Part shown: in pieces, positions 25,942-34,412 of the stretch
Position numbering within the stretch: the stretch's first letter is position 1
Layout of the letters: each line of letters starts with the position of its first letter
NCBI RefSeq assembly: GCF_004217095.1
Contig: NZ_SHKO01000001.1
Location: 372,001-436,000 of the forward strand
Origin: Advenella incenata
GTDB taxonomy: Bacteria > Pseudomonadota > Gammaproteobacteria > Burkholderiales > Burkholderiaceae_B
Reading direction: 5' to 3'
Length of the DNA: 64,000 bases
Program-made: the position numbers and the translations under genes
Notes under the pieces: generated by a model
The model's database searches: none
The model's input: only the letters and a program-made list of their open reading frames with translations
What the model was told of the DNA's origin: nothing

Positions 25942-26553
25942 ATGAATGCGTATCTTGCCGGTCTGTTTCTAAGTGGTTCCCTGATTCTTGCGATCGGTTC
26001 GCAAAATGCCTTCGTCCTCAAGCAGGGGTTGCGCAAAAGCCACGTCTTCTGGGTCTGTCTGGTATGCAGCCTGTCAGATGCGGCGTTGATTCTGACTGGC
26101 GTACTGGGTTTTTCCGTTGTCGCCCGCCATGCGGCGCACGTGGTGCCCTTGATCAAATATGCTGGCGCGCTTTTCCTGTTTGTTTACGGTCTGCTGCACT
26201 TTCATGCTGCGATTACCAAAACCGCCAGCATGGGGGACAGCCATATCGAAGCGCCTTCCCTGAAGCGAACCCTGCTGATTTGCCTGGCGCTGACCTGGCT
26301 CAATCCCCATGTCTACCTTGATACGTTGCTGCTGATCGGATCGGTATCTACCCGATTCCCGGGGCAACACTGGTTGTTCGCAGCGGGCGGCATTACCGCT
26401 TCGCTGGTTTTTTTCTTTTCCCTTGGCTACGGTGCGCGGCTTTTGTTGCCGTTATTCAAAAAGCCGGTGGCATGGAAGGTGCTGGACCTGGTTGTGGGTG
26501 TCACCATGTGGGCAATTGCCTGGCAATTGGTCTGGGGCGAATCCCTGGGATAG
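25942..26553 (+). CDS. LysE/ArgO family amino acid exporter
   Basis: A 203-residue inner-membrane protein of the LysE superfamily with about six hydrophobic segments. Typical are the start LAGLFLSGSLILAIGSQNAFVLKQGLR, the CSLSDAALILTGVLGF segment and the LTWLNPHVYLDTLLLIGS motif with its conserved Asn-Pro-His. Close relatives (LysE, ArgO) expel lysine and arginine. Here the basic amino acid specificity is inferred from the QNAFVLKQG motif only. It stands alone, divergent from the LpxH-like gene and convergent with the ProVWX operon. Confidence 0.92.
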   Translation: MNAYLAGLFLSGSLILAIGSQNAFVLKQGLRKSHVFWVCLVCSLSDAALILTGVLGFSVVARHAAHVVPLIKYAGALFLFVYGLLHFHAAITKTASMGDSHIEAPSLKRTLLICLALTWLNPHVYLDTLLLIGSVSTRFPGQHWLFAAGGITASLVFFFSLGYGARLLLPLFKKPVAWKVLDLVVGVTMWAIAWQLVWGESLG

Positions 26554-26638
26554 CCCAGTGCTCGGTGCAGGGCGCGGCAAGGTGGTGATGCATCGGGTGT
26601 GGCGGGTCAGGTTAGAACGCACGCGGCGTGCCGGGCAC

Positions 26639-26673
26639 AAAAAAGCGTCCGAACATGGTCTATGTTCGGACGC
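26639..26673 (-). terminator. Rho-independent terminator of the proVWX operon
   Basis: A perfect 12-base stem (GCGTCCGAACAT at 26645-26656 with ATGTTCGGACGC at 26662-26673, loop GGTCT) is followed on the minus strand by six Ts (26639-26644). It lies 73 bases past the proV stop. No T run follows on the plus strand, so it serves the minus-strand operon rather than the exporter gene. Confidence 0.9.
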
Positions 26674-26745
26674 CGGTGCGCACTTTAAGCGCAGCGTCTG
26701 GCCGGTGTGCATATAAAGACGATGCAGGGCCGGCCAGACGCCTGA

Positions 26746-28092
26746 TCAGTGACTGTGGCCGGGTGCTTTTTCCGGTTTGTTTTTCAATGACTCGTCCAGC
26801 TCAATGGCGCCTTCTGGCGGTTCGGGTTCGTCGTCCCGTTCCGCTGGGGCGCCGGCCGGTGCCGGTGTTGCCGCGGCATTGCTGTCCGCATCGCTGCTAC
26901 CATCCTCATTGCTGCCGTCGATGGCCGGGCTGACCAGCTCCACGACCTTGGCACGCGACATCAGGCCGACAAATTCGTCGTTGTCGCCGGTTACCACGAC
27001 TGGCGCGGTCGATTGCAGCATATGGGTCAGCACTTCGTCCAGATTGGTGTCTGCCGAAACGGTGCGGGCTTCTTCCACTTTTGAGGAAATGTCCCGCAGG
27101 CCGGCCCGGACCGCATCTTCGGCCGCAGACAGGCGCAGCAGGCCGGCAAAGGCCTTGCCATCGAGCACAGGAGCGAACTTGTAGTCGTATTGTTTCATGC
27201 GTTCAATGGCATGGGCGGGCCGCGCGCGCATGGTCAGGGTCAGGCGCGGCGCATTGACCGCGTGACTGGCGTTGAGCGCCTTGCCACGGTTCACATCCTG
27301 CAGGAACGCTGCGACGTATTCATTGTCGGGAGACAGCAGAATATCTTCGGGCGTGCCTTCCTGGATCAATTCGCCGTCCTTCAGAATGGCAATGCGGTTG
27401 CCCAGGCGCAGTGCTTCGTCCAGGTCATGGGTAATGAACACGATGGTTTTATTGAGTTTGGCCTGTAGTTCGAGCAGTTGGTTCTGCATTTCGCGGCGGA
27501 TCAGCGGATCCAGGGCTGAGAAAGCCTCATCCATCAGCAGAATGTCGGCATCGGTCGCCAGCGCCCGCGCCAGGCCCACGCGCTGCTGCATGCCGCCCGA
27601 GAGCTGGTGAGGGTACTGGTTTTCAAAACCGGCCAGACCGACCTGATCAAGCCAGTAGCGGCCTTTGTCGTGCGCGTCGGCTTTGTTCATGCCCTGAATG
27701 GACAGGCCGTAGGCGGCATTGTCCAGCACGGTTTTATGCGGCAGCAGGCCAAAGCGCTGAAATACCATGCTCATGGTTCTCTGGCGGAATTTTTCCAGCT
27801 CCTTGCGGCCAAGCGTCACAACATCGGTATCGTCGACCAGTATGTGGCCCGCAGTGGGTTCAATCAACCGGTTAAAGTGACGGATCAGCGTTGATTTTCC
27901 TGAGCCGGACAAGCCCATGATGACGTGGATGCTGCCTTCTTCGATACTCAGGCTGATGTCCTTGAGACCCAGCGTGTGGCCGCTTTTGGCCAGCAGTTCT
28001 TCCTTGGAGATGCCCTGTTTGACCGCATCAATCCATTTTTCCGGATTTTTGCCGAAGATTTTGTAGATGTTTTTGACTTCAATTTTACTCAT
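26746..28092 (-). CDS. proV: Glycine betaine/proline ABC transporter ATP-binding protein with CBS domains (ProV/OpuAA)
   Basis: A 448-residue ATPase of a compatible-solute importer. It begins with the family's IEVKNIYKIFGKNPEKWI and the long insertion typical of ProV, then Walker A GLSGSGKSTL, signature LSGGMQQRVGLARAL, Walker B ADILLMDEAFSALD, and two C-terminal CBS domains (about residues 270-385). Beyond these is a 60-residue tail rich in Asp, Glu, Ala and Pro (GSNEDGSSDADS..., ERDDEPEPPEGAIELDES). CBS domains with acidic tails sense ionic strength in the related OpuA transporters, so this may be the osmotic switch. Its start overlaps the stop of proW (ATGA). Confidence 0.93.
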   Translation of the reverse strand: MSKIEVKNIYKIFGKNPEKWIDAVKQGISKEELLAKSGHTLGLKDISLSIEEGSIHVIMGLSGSGKSTLIRHFNRLIEPTAGHILVDDTDVVTLGRKELEKFRQRTMSMVFQRFGLLPHKTVLDNAAYGLSIQGMNKADAHDKGRYWLDQVGLAGFENQYPHQLSGGMQQRVGLARALATDADILLMDEAFSALDPLIRREMQNQLLELQAKLNKTIVFITHDLDEALRLGNRIAILKDGELIQEGTPEDILLSPDNEYVAAFLQDVNRGKALNASHAVNAPRLTLTMRARPAHAIERMKQYDYKFAPVLDGKAFAGLLRLSAAEDAVRAGLRDISSKVEEARTVSADTNLDEVLTHMLQSTAPVVVTGDNDEFVGLMSRAKVVELVSPAIDGSNEDGSSDADSNAAATPAPAGAPAERDDEPEPPEGAIELDESLKNKPEKAPGHSH

Positions 28093-28946
28093 AGCGCACC
28101 GCCTGTATTTTTCCGTTTTCCATAAGACTGGGTAATGCGGTCAAAAAGCACCGCAAGAATGACAATGCCCAGCCCGGCCAGCAGGCCGCGGCCCACTTCA
28201 AGGCGGTTGATGCCAAGCAGCACTTCGTAGCCCAGGCCGCGCGCGCCGATCATGGAGGCAATGACCACCATTGACAGCGCCATCATCGTGGTCTGGTTGA
28301 TCCCGGCCATGATGTTTGGCAGTGCCAGCGGCAGTTGCACGCCGAACAGTTGCTGCGAGGAAGAGGCGCCGAAGGCCCGAGAGGCTTCAAGCACTTCGCG
28401 GTCCACCAGCCGGATTCCCAGATCGGTCAGCCGGATTAGCGGAGGAACAGCATAAATTACGGTTGCGATAATGGCCGGGATTTTACCAAGACCGAAAAGC
28501 ATGACAACCGGAATAAGGTACACAAAGCTGGGCAGCGTCTGCATGATATCCAGCACTGGCAGCATGACCGATCGAACCGGATTGGATTTTGCGGTGAGCA
28601 CGCCCAGCGGAATACCGATAATGATCGAAATTGCAGTTGCCATAATCATGAGTGACAGGGTCTGCATGCCTGCGTCCCAGAGGCCCAGGACGCCCAGCAT
28701 TGCCAGCAGTACCCCCATCATCAGGGAGAACACGGGCCGGCGGCTGGCCGCGTAAGCGACGAGCACGGCCACGATAATAACGCTCCACCATGGCGCGCCG
28801 CGCAGAACTTTTTCAAGCCACACCAGCAAATGCAGGAGAGGCTCTGACATTGCATTGAGTGCATCGGCGTAATTGGTGACCAGATGGTCCACAAACCCGT
28901 CAATGCTTTTGCGCACATCGCGCGCAGAGATAATTTCAGGAAACAT
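28089..28946 (-). CDS. proW: Glycine betaine/proline ABC transporter permease (ProW/OpuAB)
   Basis: A 285-residue permease with at least six hydrophobic helices and the binding-protein-dependent transport signature (EVLEASRAFGASSSQQLFGVQLPLALPNIMAGINQ). PVLDIMQTLPSFVYLIPVVMLFG is a ProW hallmark. It overlaps proV by four bases and lies 110 bases downstream of the first proX gene on the same strand. It is shorter than E. coli ProW because it lacks most of the long periplasmic N-terminal region. Two copies would form the channel of the importer. Confidence 0.93.
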   Translation of the reverse strand: MFPEIISARDVRKSIDGFVDHLVTNYADALNAMSEPLLHLLVWLEKVLRGAPWWSVIIVAVLVAYAASRRPVFSLMMGVLLAMLGVLGLWDAGMQTLSLMIMATAISIIIGIPLGVLTAKSNPVRSVMLPVLDIMQTLPSFVYLIPVVMLFGLGKIPAIIATVIYAVPPLIRLTDLGIRLVDREVLEASRAFGASSSQQLFGVQLPLALPNIMAGINQTTMMALSMVVIASMIGARGLGYEVLLGINRLEVGRGLLAGLGIVILAVLFDRITQSYGKRKNTGGAL

Positions 28947-29000
28947 AATTTTATTTTTTCATCAAAATATAGGGAAAGGCAGGACCGGGCCAGGGCCGCA

Positions 29001-29016
29001 GGACACGAACGTGCCC
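29001..29016 (-). other. Hairpin between proX and proW
   Basis: GGACAC (29001-29006) and GTGCCC (29011-29016) pair with one G-U pair in the minus-strand transcript, around a GUUC loop. It sits in the gap between the binding protein and the permease gene and may slow decay or cause partial termination, so that the binding protein is made in excess. No T tract follows it. Confidence 0.4.
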
Positions 29017-29056
29017 GGCAGACAGCGTGGTTGCCCGGATTTGACTGGCGCAGCGG

Positions 29057-30061
29057 TCAGAGCGAGGCTTTAACACGATCGGCCACCTCGGCGGGGACCC
29101 ACTTGGACCAGATGTCCTGTTGGTTTTTCAGAAACCATTGTGCGACTTCGCTTGTCTCGGCACCAGACTCTTCCATATGGGCCAGAGTCTTGTTGACGAC
29201 ATCAAACGGGACTGACACCTTGCTGAAAAATGCGGTCAGTGTGGGCGCTTTTTGTATGAACTGGGTATTGAGCGCGGTAAACACCGGGTTGTCCGGATAT
29301 CCAACCGCTTGGGGGTCGGCACAGTCTTCGCGGGTCAGGCATAACTGCTTTTCTTTGTCATAGGCAGGCATGTCAAGCTTGACCAGTTCCAGCGTGCTGA
29401 CCAGAGGCGTGGGCTCCCAATAGTAAAAGACAATATCTTTTTCGCGCTTGTAGGCTGACATCAGGGCTGCTTTCTGGGCTGCGCCGGTACCGGGGGCATA
29501 AACCTCGAAGTCCTTGTCCAGCTTCAGGCCCTTTGCCAGATTGGTGGCAACCAGTTGGCAGTTCCAGCCTGCCGGGCAACCGTAAATCCGGCCCTTGTCC
29601 GGGCTTTCCGGATCGGCAAACGCATCCTTGTGTTTGATCAAATCGGCGGCAGACTTCAGATCGGGAAATTTGCTGGCAGTATATTTGGGTATATACCACG
29701 CTTCCCTGCCTGTATACAGTTCGCCGACACGTTTGACTTTGCCGCTTTTTTCGGCCTGCGCCCAGGCGTCACTGACGCTGTTGAGCCAGATTTCAGTATT
29801 GACTTGCAGATCGCCGCGTGCCAGTGCTGCCAAAGCGGTGAGCGTCTCGGTAGGGACCACCTCGGTCTGGCAGCCATACCCTTTTTCAAGGATATGTCGT
29901 TCGACGTCGGCCAGAATCAGGTTCGATTCCCAGTTCATGCCACCGAACTTGATGGTCTCGCCCACTTCGCAGGCGGGTGCATCGGCCGCGGCGGCAGAGC
30001 GGGCAAACCCGAACGTGGCCGAAGCAATGAATACAGCAGATATAACTTTAGTCTTTATCAT
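29057..30061 (-). CDS. proX: Glycine betaine-type ABC transporter substrate-binding protein, copy nearest proW
   Basis: A 334-residue periplasmic binding protein of the ProX/OpuAC family. A signal peptide ends near RSAAAADAPA. The mature part shows FGGMNWESNLILADVERHILEKGYGC, VNTEIWLNSVSDAWAQAEKSGKV, GCPAGWNCQLVATNLAKGL and the closing ETSEVAQWFLKNQQDIWSKWVP. Trp residues in these blocks probably form the aromatic box for quaternary ammonium groups. ATG 30061 is preferred; the frame runs 51 bases further without a ribosome binding site. It is a close paralogue of the following gene (30155-31159) of exactly the same length, and lies upstream of proW. Confidence 0.93.
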   Translation of the reverse strand: MIKTKVISAVFIASATFGFARSAAAADAPACEVGETIKFGGMNWESNLILADVERHILEKGYGCQTEVVPTETLTALAALARGDLQVNTEIWLNSVSDAWAQAEKSGKVKRVGELYTGREAWYIPKYTASKFPDLKSAADLIKHKDAFADPESPDKGRIYGCPAGWNCQLVATNLAKGLKLDKDFEVYAPGTGAAQKAALMSAYKREKDIVFYYWEPTPLVSTLELVKLDMPAYDKEKQLCLTREDCADPQAVGYPDNPVFTALNTQFIQKAPTLTAFFSKVSVPFDVVNKTLAHMEESGAETSEVAQWFLKNQQDIWSKWVPAEVADRVKASL

Positions 30062-30114
30062 GGCAATGTGCCTCTTATGGCTAAAAGTTAAGCTAAACGC
30101 CAGGATTGGCATCG

Positions 30115-30132
30115 GCCCGTCCGAAGACGGGC
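30115..30132 (-). other. C(UUCG)G-capped hairpin between the two proX genes
   Basis: On the minus strand GCCCGTC-TTCG-GACGGGC forms a perfect seven-base stem capped by an exceptionally stable C(UUCG)G tetraloop. It lies 22 bases past the stop of the distal proX. No T run follows, so it is more likely a 3'-end stabiliser or partial terminator that raises the amount of the first binding protein relative to the rest of the operon. Confidence 0.7.
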
Positions 30133-30154
30133 GTTTCGAGTGACGGGCAAGCGA

Positions 30155-31159
30155 TTAGAGCGATTCCTTCACTTTGGCGGCCACTTCGGGGGAAACCCAT
30201 TTTTCCCAAACTTCGCCCTGGTTTTTCAGGAACCAGTCTGCGACATCACGCGAATCGTCGCCACTCTCTTCCATGTGAGCCAGTGTTTTGTCCATGACTG
30301 GCAGGGGGACCGATACCTTGGAAAAGAATTCGGTCAGTTTTGGCGCTTTTTTGGAAAACTCCGTATTCAGTGCAGTAAATACCGGGTTGTCCGGATAGGC
30401 GCTGGGTTGTGGATCGGCGCAGTCAGGATTGGTCAGGCATTTCTGTTTTTCCGCATCGTAGGGCGGCAATTCCAGTTTGACCAGGTCAAGCGAACCCACT
30501 AGCGGAGTTGGATACCAATAGTAGAACACGATATTTTGCTTGCGTTTGTAAGCCGAGGTCAGGGCCGCTTTCTGGGCTGCGCCGGTGCCAGGTGAATACA
30601 GGGTGAAATCCTTGTCCAGTTTCAGCGCTTTGTACAGATTGCTGCTGACCACTTCACATCCCCAGCCAGCCGGGCAGCCGTAGAAACGTCCCTTGCTTGG
30701 GTCTTCCGGATCGGCAAACTCTTCTTTGTATTTGGGCAGATCGGCTGCGGATTTGAGGTCAGGGAATTTTTCGGCGACGTATTTCGGAATGAACCAGGCT
30801 TCGCCACCCGTGTACAGATCGGCTACTCTTTTGACTTTACCGGTTTTCTCGGCCTTGGCCCAGGGATCGCCTACGCTGTTGAGCCAGATCTCGGTGTTGA
30901 TATCCAGATCGCCGCGCTCCAGTGCCGCCAGGGCGGGCAGGGTTTCGGTGGGCAGCGTTTCGGTCTTGCAGCCGTAGCCTTTTTCAAGAATGGTGCGCTG
31001 AACGTCGACCAGCACCAGGTTCGATTCCCAGTTCATGCCGCCGAAGTTGACGGTGCGATCTACTTCGCATTGGGCATCTGCAGCTTGTGCGGTGGCAGAC
31101 AAGCCCAGGCCAAACGCAGCCAGTAGCGTTGCGCCGAGAATTTTGTGTTTTAAGAACAT
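30155..31159 (-). CDS. proX: Glycine betaine-type ABC transporter substrate-binding protein, promoter-proximal paralogue
   Basis: A 334-residue ProX-type binding protein with a signal peptide (MFLKHKILGATLLAAFGLGLSATAQAA). It aligns end to end with the protein at 29057-30061: FGGMNWESNLVLVDVQRTILEKGYGC, INTEIWLNSVGDPWAKAEKTGKV and GCPAGWGCEVV match with few changes, roughly two thirds identical by eye. It is the first gene of the operon, with AAGGAGG upstream of ATG 31159. Keeping two copies suggests either dosage or different ligands (betaine, choline, carnitine or similar). Which solutes are bound cannot be predicted. Four Cys residues are conserved in both copies. Confidence 0.93.
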   Translation of the reverse strand: MFLKHKILGATLLAAFGLGLSATAQAADAQCEVDRTVNFGGMNWESNLVLVDVQRTILEKGYGCKTETLPTETLPALAALERGDLDINTEIWLNSVGDPWAKAEKTGKVKRVADLYTGGEAWFIPKYVAEKFPDLKSAADLPKYKEEFADPEDPSKGRFYGCPAGWGCEVVSSNLYKALKLDKDFTLYSPGTGAAQKAALTSAYKRKQNIVFYYWYPTPLVGSLDLVKLELPPYDAEKQKCLTNPDCADPQPSAYPDNPVFTALNTEFSKKAPKLTEFFSKVSVPLPVMDKTLAHMEESGDDSRDVADWFLKNQGEVWEKWVSPEVAAKVKESL

Positions 31160-31547
31160 GGCCGTAGCCTCCTTAAGTCTTACAGGGTTATAAAAATAAC
31201 TGTGTATGCCAAAGAGTATGCGGAAAACGACGTAGCGCCGTCGATACAAACAAAAATTGATGGGCGGCAGGCGCCCGATTGACAGGTAAAGCACTTTCGC
31301 GCGATAGGCGCAAAAGGTGTACACAATTGAAACGTTGAATTAATAGAACCCGGCCATTGTAACAAATCGAGGGAGCCCGGGCAAACCAGCCCCCTTGGTA
31401 AAATCCCTAGCAGCTTTTTATCTTCATGTATGAGAAAATTAATTCACATACGAAAATTAAATGGGTTAAATTAACGGCTTAAAATGAATGGCCTAAATAG
31501 AATTTGGCTAAATTCGGCTATTTACCCGACCCACAGGAAACCAAGTA
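31160..31547. promoter_or_regulatory. Divergent AT-rich promoter region (proX / cupin operon)
   Basis: This 388-base gap must hold the promoters of both the proX-proVW operon (minus) and the cupin-Bug operon (plus). Its right half is strikingly AT-rich. AAAATTAA-type words recur at 31435, 31453 and 31467. A series of imperfect units, TTAAATTAACGGC, TTAAAATGAATGGC, CTAAATAGAATTTGGC and TAAATTCGGC, follows up to 31518, with the GGC triplets at 31476, 31490, 31506 and 31516. Inside this lies the palindrome AATTT-GGCT-AAATT (31501-31514). I assign no regulator. No coding gene is seen here. Confidence 0.55.
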
Positions 31548-31976
31548 ATGACAGACAGTACAGCGCAAACCGCAAGCACCATCAGCAAAAAACCAGGCGC
31601 CTGTTCCTGGATCGTCCGCGAGGCGGATGTCCCAGGCTATAGCCCGGCCAACCACCATGGCACTGTTAACCGGCGCCTGATCGGACCCGAGACGGTTGGC
31701 GCGCGCCACCTGGAGGTGTTGGTAGGTACAATTGAACAGAATCGGGGCGCCTTGCCGCATGCCCATCCTGGCATTGAACAGGTGGTGTATTTGCTGTCTG
31801 GCACGGCGGATGTGGAAATGGACGGGGAAAAGGGTTCCTTGCAAGCCGGAGACTGCTGTTTTTTTCCTGCAGACAAAAAGCATATCTTTACAGTAACCAG
31901 TGTCGAGCCGGCGCGCCTGCTGGTTATTTATTCGCCTCCCTATGAAGAAAATCCGGCCAGGGTGATACGGGATTGA
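31548..31976 (+). CDS. Cupin domain protein
   Basis: A 142-residue single-domain cupin_2 protein. The metal-binding first motif is PHAHPGIEQVVYLLSG (His-x-His, then Glu) and the second is AGDCCFFPADKKHIF with a His. Such small cupins may be isomerases, dioxygenases or sensors. The sequence does not tell which. It heads a plus-strand cluster with a Bug receptor, a CaiB transferase and an acyl-CoA dehydrogenase, so it may act on an intermediate of that catabolic route. The ATG follows an AGGAAA ribosome binding site. Confidence 0.88.
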   Translation: MTDSTAQTASTISKKPGACSWIVREADVPGYSPANHHGTVNRRLIGPETVGARHLEVLVGTIEQNRGALPHAHPGIEQVVYLLSGTADVEMDGEKGSLQAGDCCFFPADKKHIFTVTSVEPARLLVIYSPPYEENPARVIRD

Positions 31977-32067
31977 TCGCCGGATAACCCGATTTTTAGC
32001 ACAAACCCACGCTTGCCTTTTGCTGGTACCGTCGCTCAAAGAAGCCTCGCCCTTTACTGGAGACATT

Positions 32068-33030
32068 ATGAATATCAAACCCCTACGTTGTTTGCTGGGT
32101 GTCGCCGCCCTTATCGCCGCGGGAACCGCCGCAGCGGCATGGCCGGAAAAGCCCATTACCATGGTCGTCCCGTTCCCGGCTGGCTCGGGTACCGACTCTG
32201 TCGGACGCATCTTTGCTCGTGAAATGACCAGTCGTCTTGGCCAGCAGGTGATTGTGGAAAACAAGCCCGGTGGCAACGGTACGATTGCGGCGCAGCAGGT
32301 TGCCCGCGCCAAGCCTGATGGCTATACCATTCTGATTTCAACCAATACGCCGCTTTCGGCTGCGCCCTGGCTGCAAAAAAGCGTGCCTTACGATGTGCTC
32401 AAGGATTTCACGCCAATTGCGCGCGGCGGTAACTTGCCCTTCATCCTGGTTGCCAATATGAAGCAAACCTTCAATTCGGTGCAGGAACTGGTCCAGCAAG
32501 CCAAAGCCAGCCCGGGCAAACTGACCTACGCCTCCGGCAACAGTACCGGCATTGTTGCCGGTGCCACGCTGTCGCATGCTGCCGGTATCGAGACCCTGCA
32601 TGTGCCCTACAAGGGCACGCCTCAGGCACTGACCGACCTGATTGGCGGGCAGGTGGACTATATGTTTACCGATCTGACTTCGGGCATGCCATTTGTGCAA
32701 TCCAAGAAGATCAAGGCGCTCGCGGTGTCTACCGCCAAGCCCAGCACGCTGTTGCCCGAGCTGCCTTCCATGGAAGCGGCCGGTATTAATAATTTCGACA
32801 TCAATTCCTGGAATGGATTTCTGGGTCCGGCCCAGATGTCCGGTGAAGCGGTGGCGGCGTTGAATAAGGCCATCAATGAAATCGTGAGCGATGCGAAGGT
32901 CAAGCAGGAGCTGGCACGCCTGGGATTTGATGCCTTCAGCGGCACCCAGGAGGAATTTGCGGCATTTGTCCGGGACCAGTACGAGTTATGGGGCAAGCTC
33001 ATCAAGGACGCGGGAATTCAGGTTCAATAG
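32068..33030 (+). CDS. Bug/TctC family periplasmic binding protein
   Basis: A 320-residue Bug receptor. The signal peptide ends near GTAAAAWPEK, and KPITMVVPFPAGSGTDSVGRIFAREM, VIVENKPGGNGTIAAQQVARAKPDGYTI and LHVPYKGTPQALTDLIGGQVDY are family hallmarks. ATG 32068 has GGAGACATT upstream; the frame opens 48 bases earlier. It lies between the cupin and CaiB genes and ends only two bases before the CaiB start codon, so transport and CoA activation are coupled. Its ligand is unknown. Confidence 0.93.
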   Translation: MNIKPLRCLLGVAALIAAGTAAAAWPEKPITMVVPFPAGSGTDSVGRIFAREMTSRLGQQVIVENKPGGNGTIAAQQVARAKPDGYTILISTNTPLSAAPWLQKSVPYDVLKDFTPIARGGNLPFILVANMKQTFNSVQELVQQAKASPGKLTYASGNSTGIVAGATLSHAAGIETLHVPYKGTPQALTDLIGGQVDYMFTDLTSGMPFVQSKKIKALAVSTAKPSTLLPELPSMEAAGINNFDINSWNGFLGPAQMSGEAVAALNKAINEIVSDAKVKQELARLGFDAFSGTQEEFAAFVRDQYELWGKLIKDAGIQVQ

Positions 33031-33032
33031 TA

Positions 33033-34256
33033 ATGACAGACAACAATCGAAGCGGGCCGCTGGCCGGGGTACGGGTCCTGGATCTGACTTCCATTATCCT
33101 GGGGCCGTTTGCCACACAGATGATGGCCGATCTGGGCGCAGATGTGATCAAGGTCGAATCGCCGGTGGGCGATACGATACGGCAGGTCGGACCCATGCGC
33201 AATCCAGGCATGGGCGCGATCTACCTGCATCTGAATCGCAACAAGCGATCGGTAGTGCTTGATCTGAAAACCGAGGAAGGCAGGGAAGCCTGCCTGCATC
33301 TGGTGCGCGAGGTCGATGTGCTGCTCTACAACGTCAGGCCGCAGTCCATGGCGCGCATGGGCCTGTCGTATGAAGCGGTCAGCGCCGTGAATCCGAAAAT
33401 TGTCTACGTAGGCGCCTATGGTTTTGGCAACGAAGGTCCGTACGCCGGCAAGCCGGCTTACGATGATTTGATACAGGGCATGACTGGGGTGGCTCGTCTT
33501 TACGAACGCAACAGCGGGCACGAACCGCGTTATGCGCCGATAACGCTGGCCGATCGCACCATCGGGCTGCAGGCGGCCATTGCCTGCCTGGCCGGCGTTA
33601 TTCACAGCCGGGCGACCGGTACGGGGCAATCGATTGAGGTGCCGATGTTTGAAGGGATGGCGCAAATGATCCTGGGCGATCACCTGGGCCAGCGCACATT
33701 CGATGAGAACGCGCCGGCGGGCACCATGGGCTATTCCCGGTTGTTGGCTGAACATCGCAAGCCCTATCAGACACAGGACGGATATGTGAGCGCCCTGATC
33801 TACAACGATCGGCACTGGCAGCAGTTTCTGGCGGCTATCGATCGCGCCGACCTGATCACCGATTCGATCTTTTCCACCCACTCGCGACGTGCCGAAAACA
33901 TTGATGAAGTATATCGATTTGTAGATGGAATCTTGCGGACCCGCAGCACGGCAGACTGGCTGGCGCTGTTCGATGCGAACGATATTCCGTGCGCGCCGCT
34001 GTACGCCATCGAAGATCTTCCTGCAGACCCGCACCTGAAGGCAACCGGCCATCTGGTGCGAACCAATCACCCAAGCGAGGGCGAGGTCCATACAATCGCG
34101 CCGCTGGGGCGATATTCGGCCACGCCGCTGAGCGTCTATCGCCATGCGCCTACGCTGGGCGAACATACCGAAGAATTGCTCGATGGTCTGCCCATGGACA
34201 GCGATAAAAAACAGGCCATATTGAAGGCGGCAAAGCGTAACACGAACAGGCACTAA
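33033..34256 (+). CDS. CaiB/BaiF family CoA-transferase (class III), second copy
   Basis: A 407-residue class III CoA-transferase. It has the GVRVLDLTSIILGPFATQMMADLGADVIKVESP start, LNRNKRSVVLDLKTEEG, and a candidate catalytic Asp144 in PAYDDLIQGMTG. It is clearly different from the copy at 9642 and serves another acid. The ATG lies two bases after the Bug gene stop, and an acyl-CoA dehydrogenase follows after 156 bases. Together they suggest a route in which an imported acid is made a CoA thioester and then oxidised. Confidence 0.92.
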   Translation: MTDNNRSGPLAGVRVLDLTSIILGPFATQMMADLGADVIKVESPVGDTIRQVGPMRNPGMGAIYLHLNRNKRSVVLDLKTEEGREACLHLVREVDVLLYNVRPQSMARMGLSYEAVSAVNPKIVYVGAYGFGNEGPYAGKPAYDDLIQGMTGVARLYERNSGHEPRYAPITLADRTIGLQAAIACLAGVIHSRATGTGQSIEVPMFEGMAQMILGDHLGQRTFDENAPAGTMGYSRLLAEHRKPYQTQDGYVSALIYNDRHWQQFLAAIDRADLITDSIFSTHSRRAENIDEVYRFVDGILRTRSTADWLALFDANDIPCAPLYAIEDLPADPHLKATGHLVRTNHPSEGEVHTIAPLGRYSATPLSVYRHAPTLGEHTEELLDGLPMDSDKKQAILKAAKRNTNRH

Positions 34257-34412
34257 GCCGATGCGTGGTCATCCAGGGGAGGCGATGGCCAATGCGAGGG
34301 CGCGCGCGGCCGATTGTCGGCACGACCCATGATTGGGCGGCACACCCCAGCGCCGGGCATGGGCGCATTGCGCCATTGAAGTGACACAACACACCTAAAC
34401 GACGGAGTAATG

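Noticed and set aside
29910-29940. GGTTCGATTCC word resembling a tRNA T-arm
   Set aside because: It lies inside the proX coding sequence and no cloverleaf arms surround it.
33024-34253. 409-codon minus-strand frame opposite the second CaiB gene
   Set aside because: The plus-strand CoA-transferase is unmistakable; the antisense translation has no recognisable motif.
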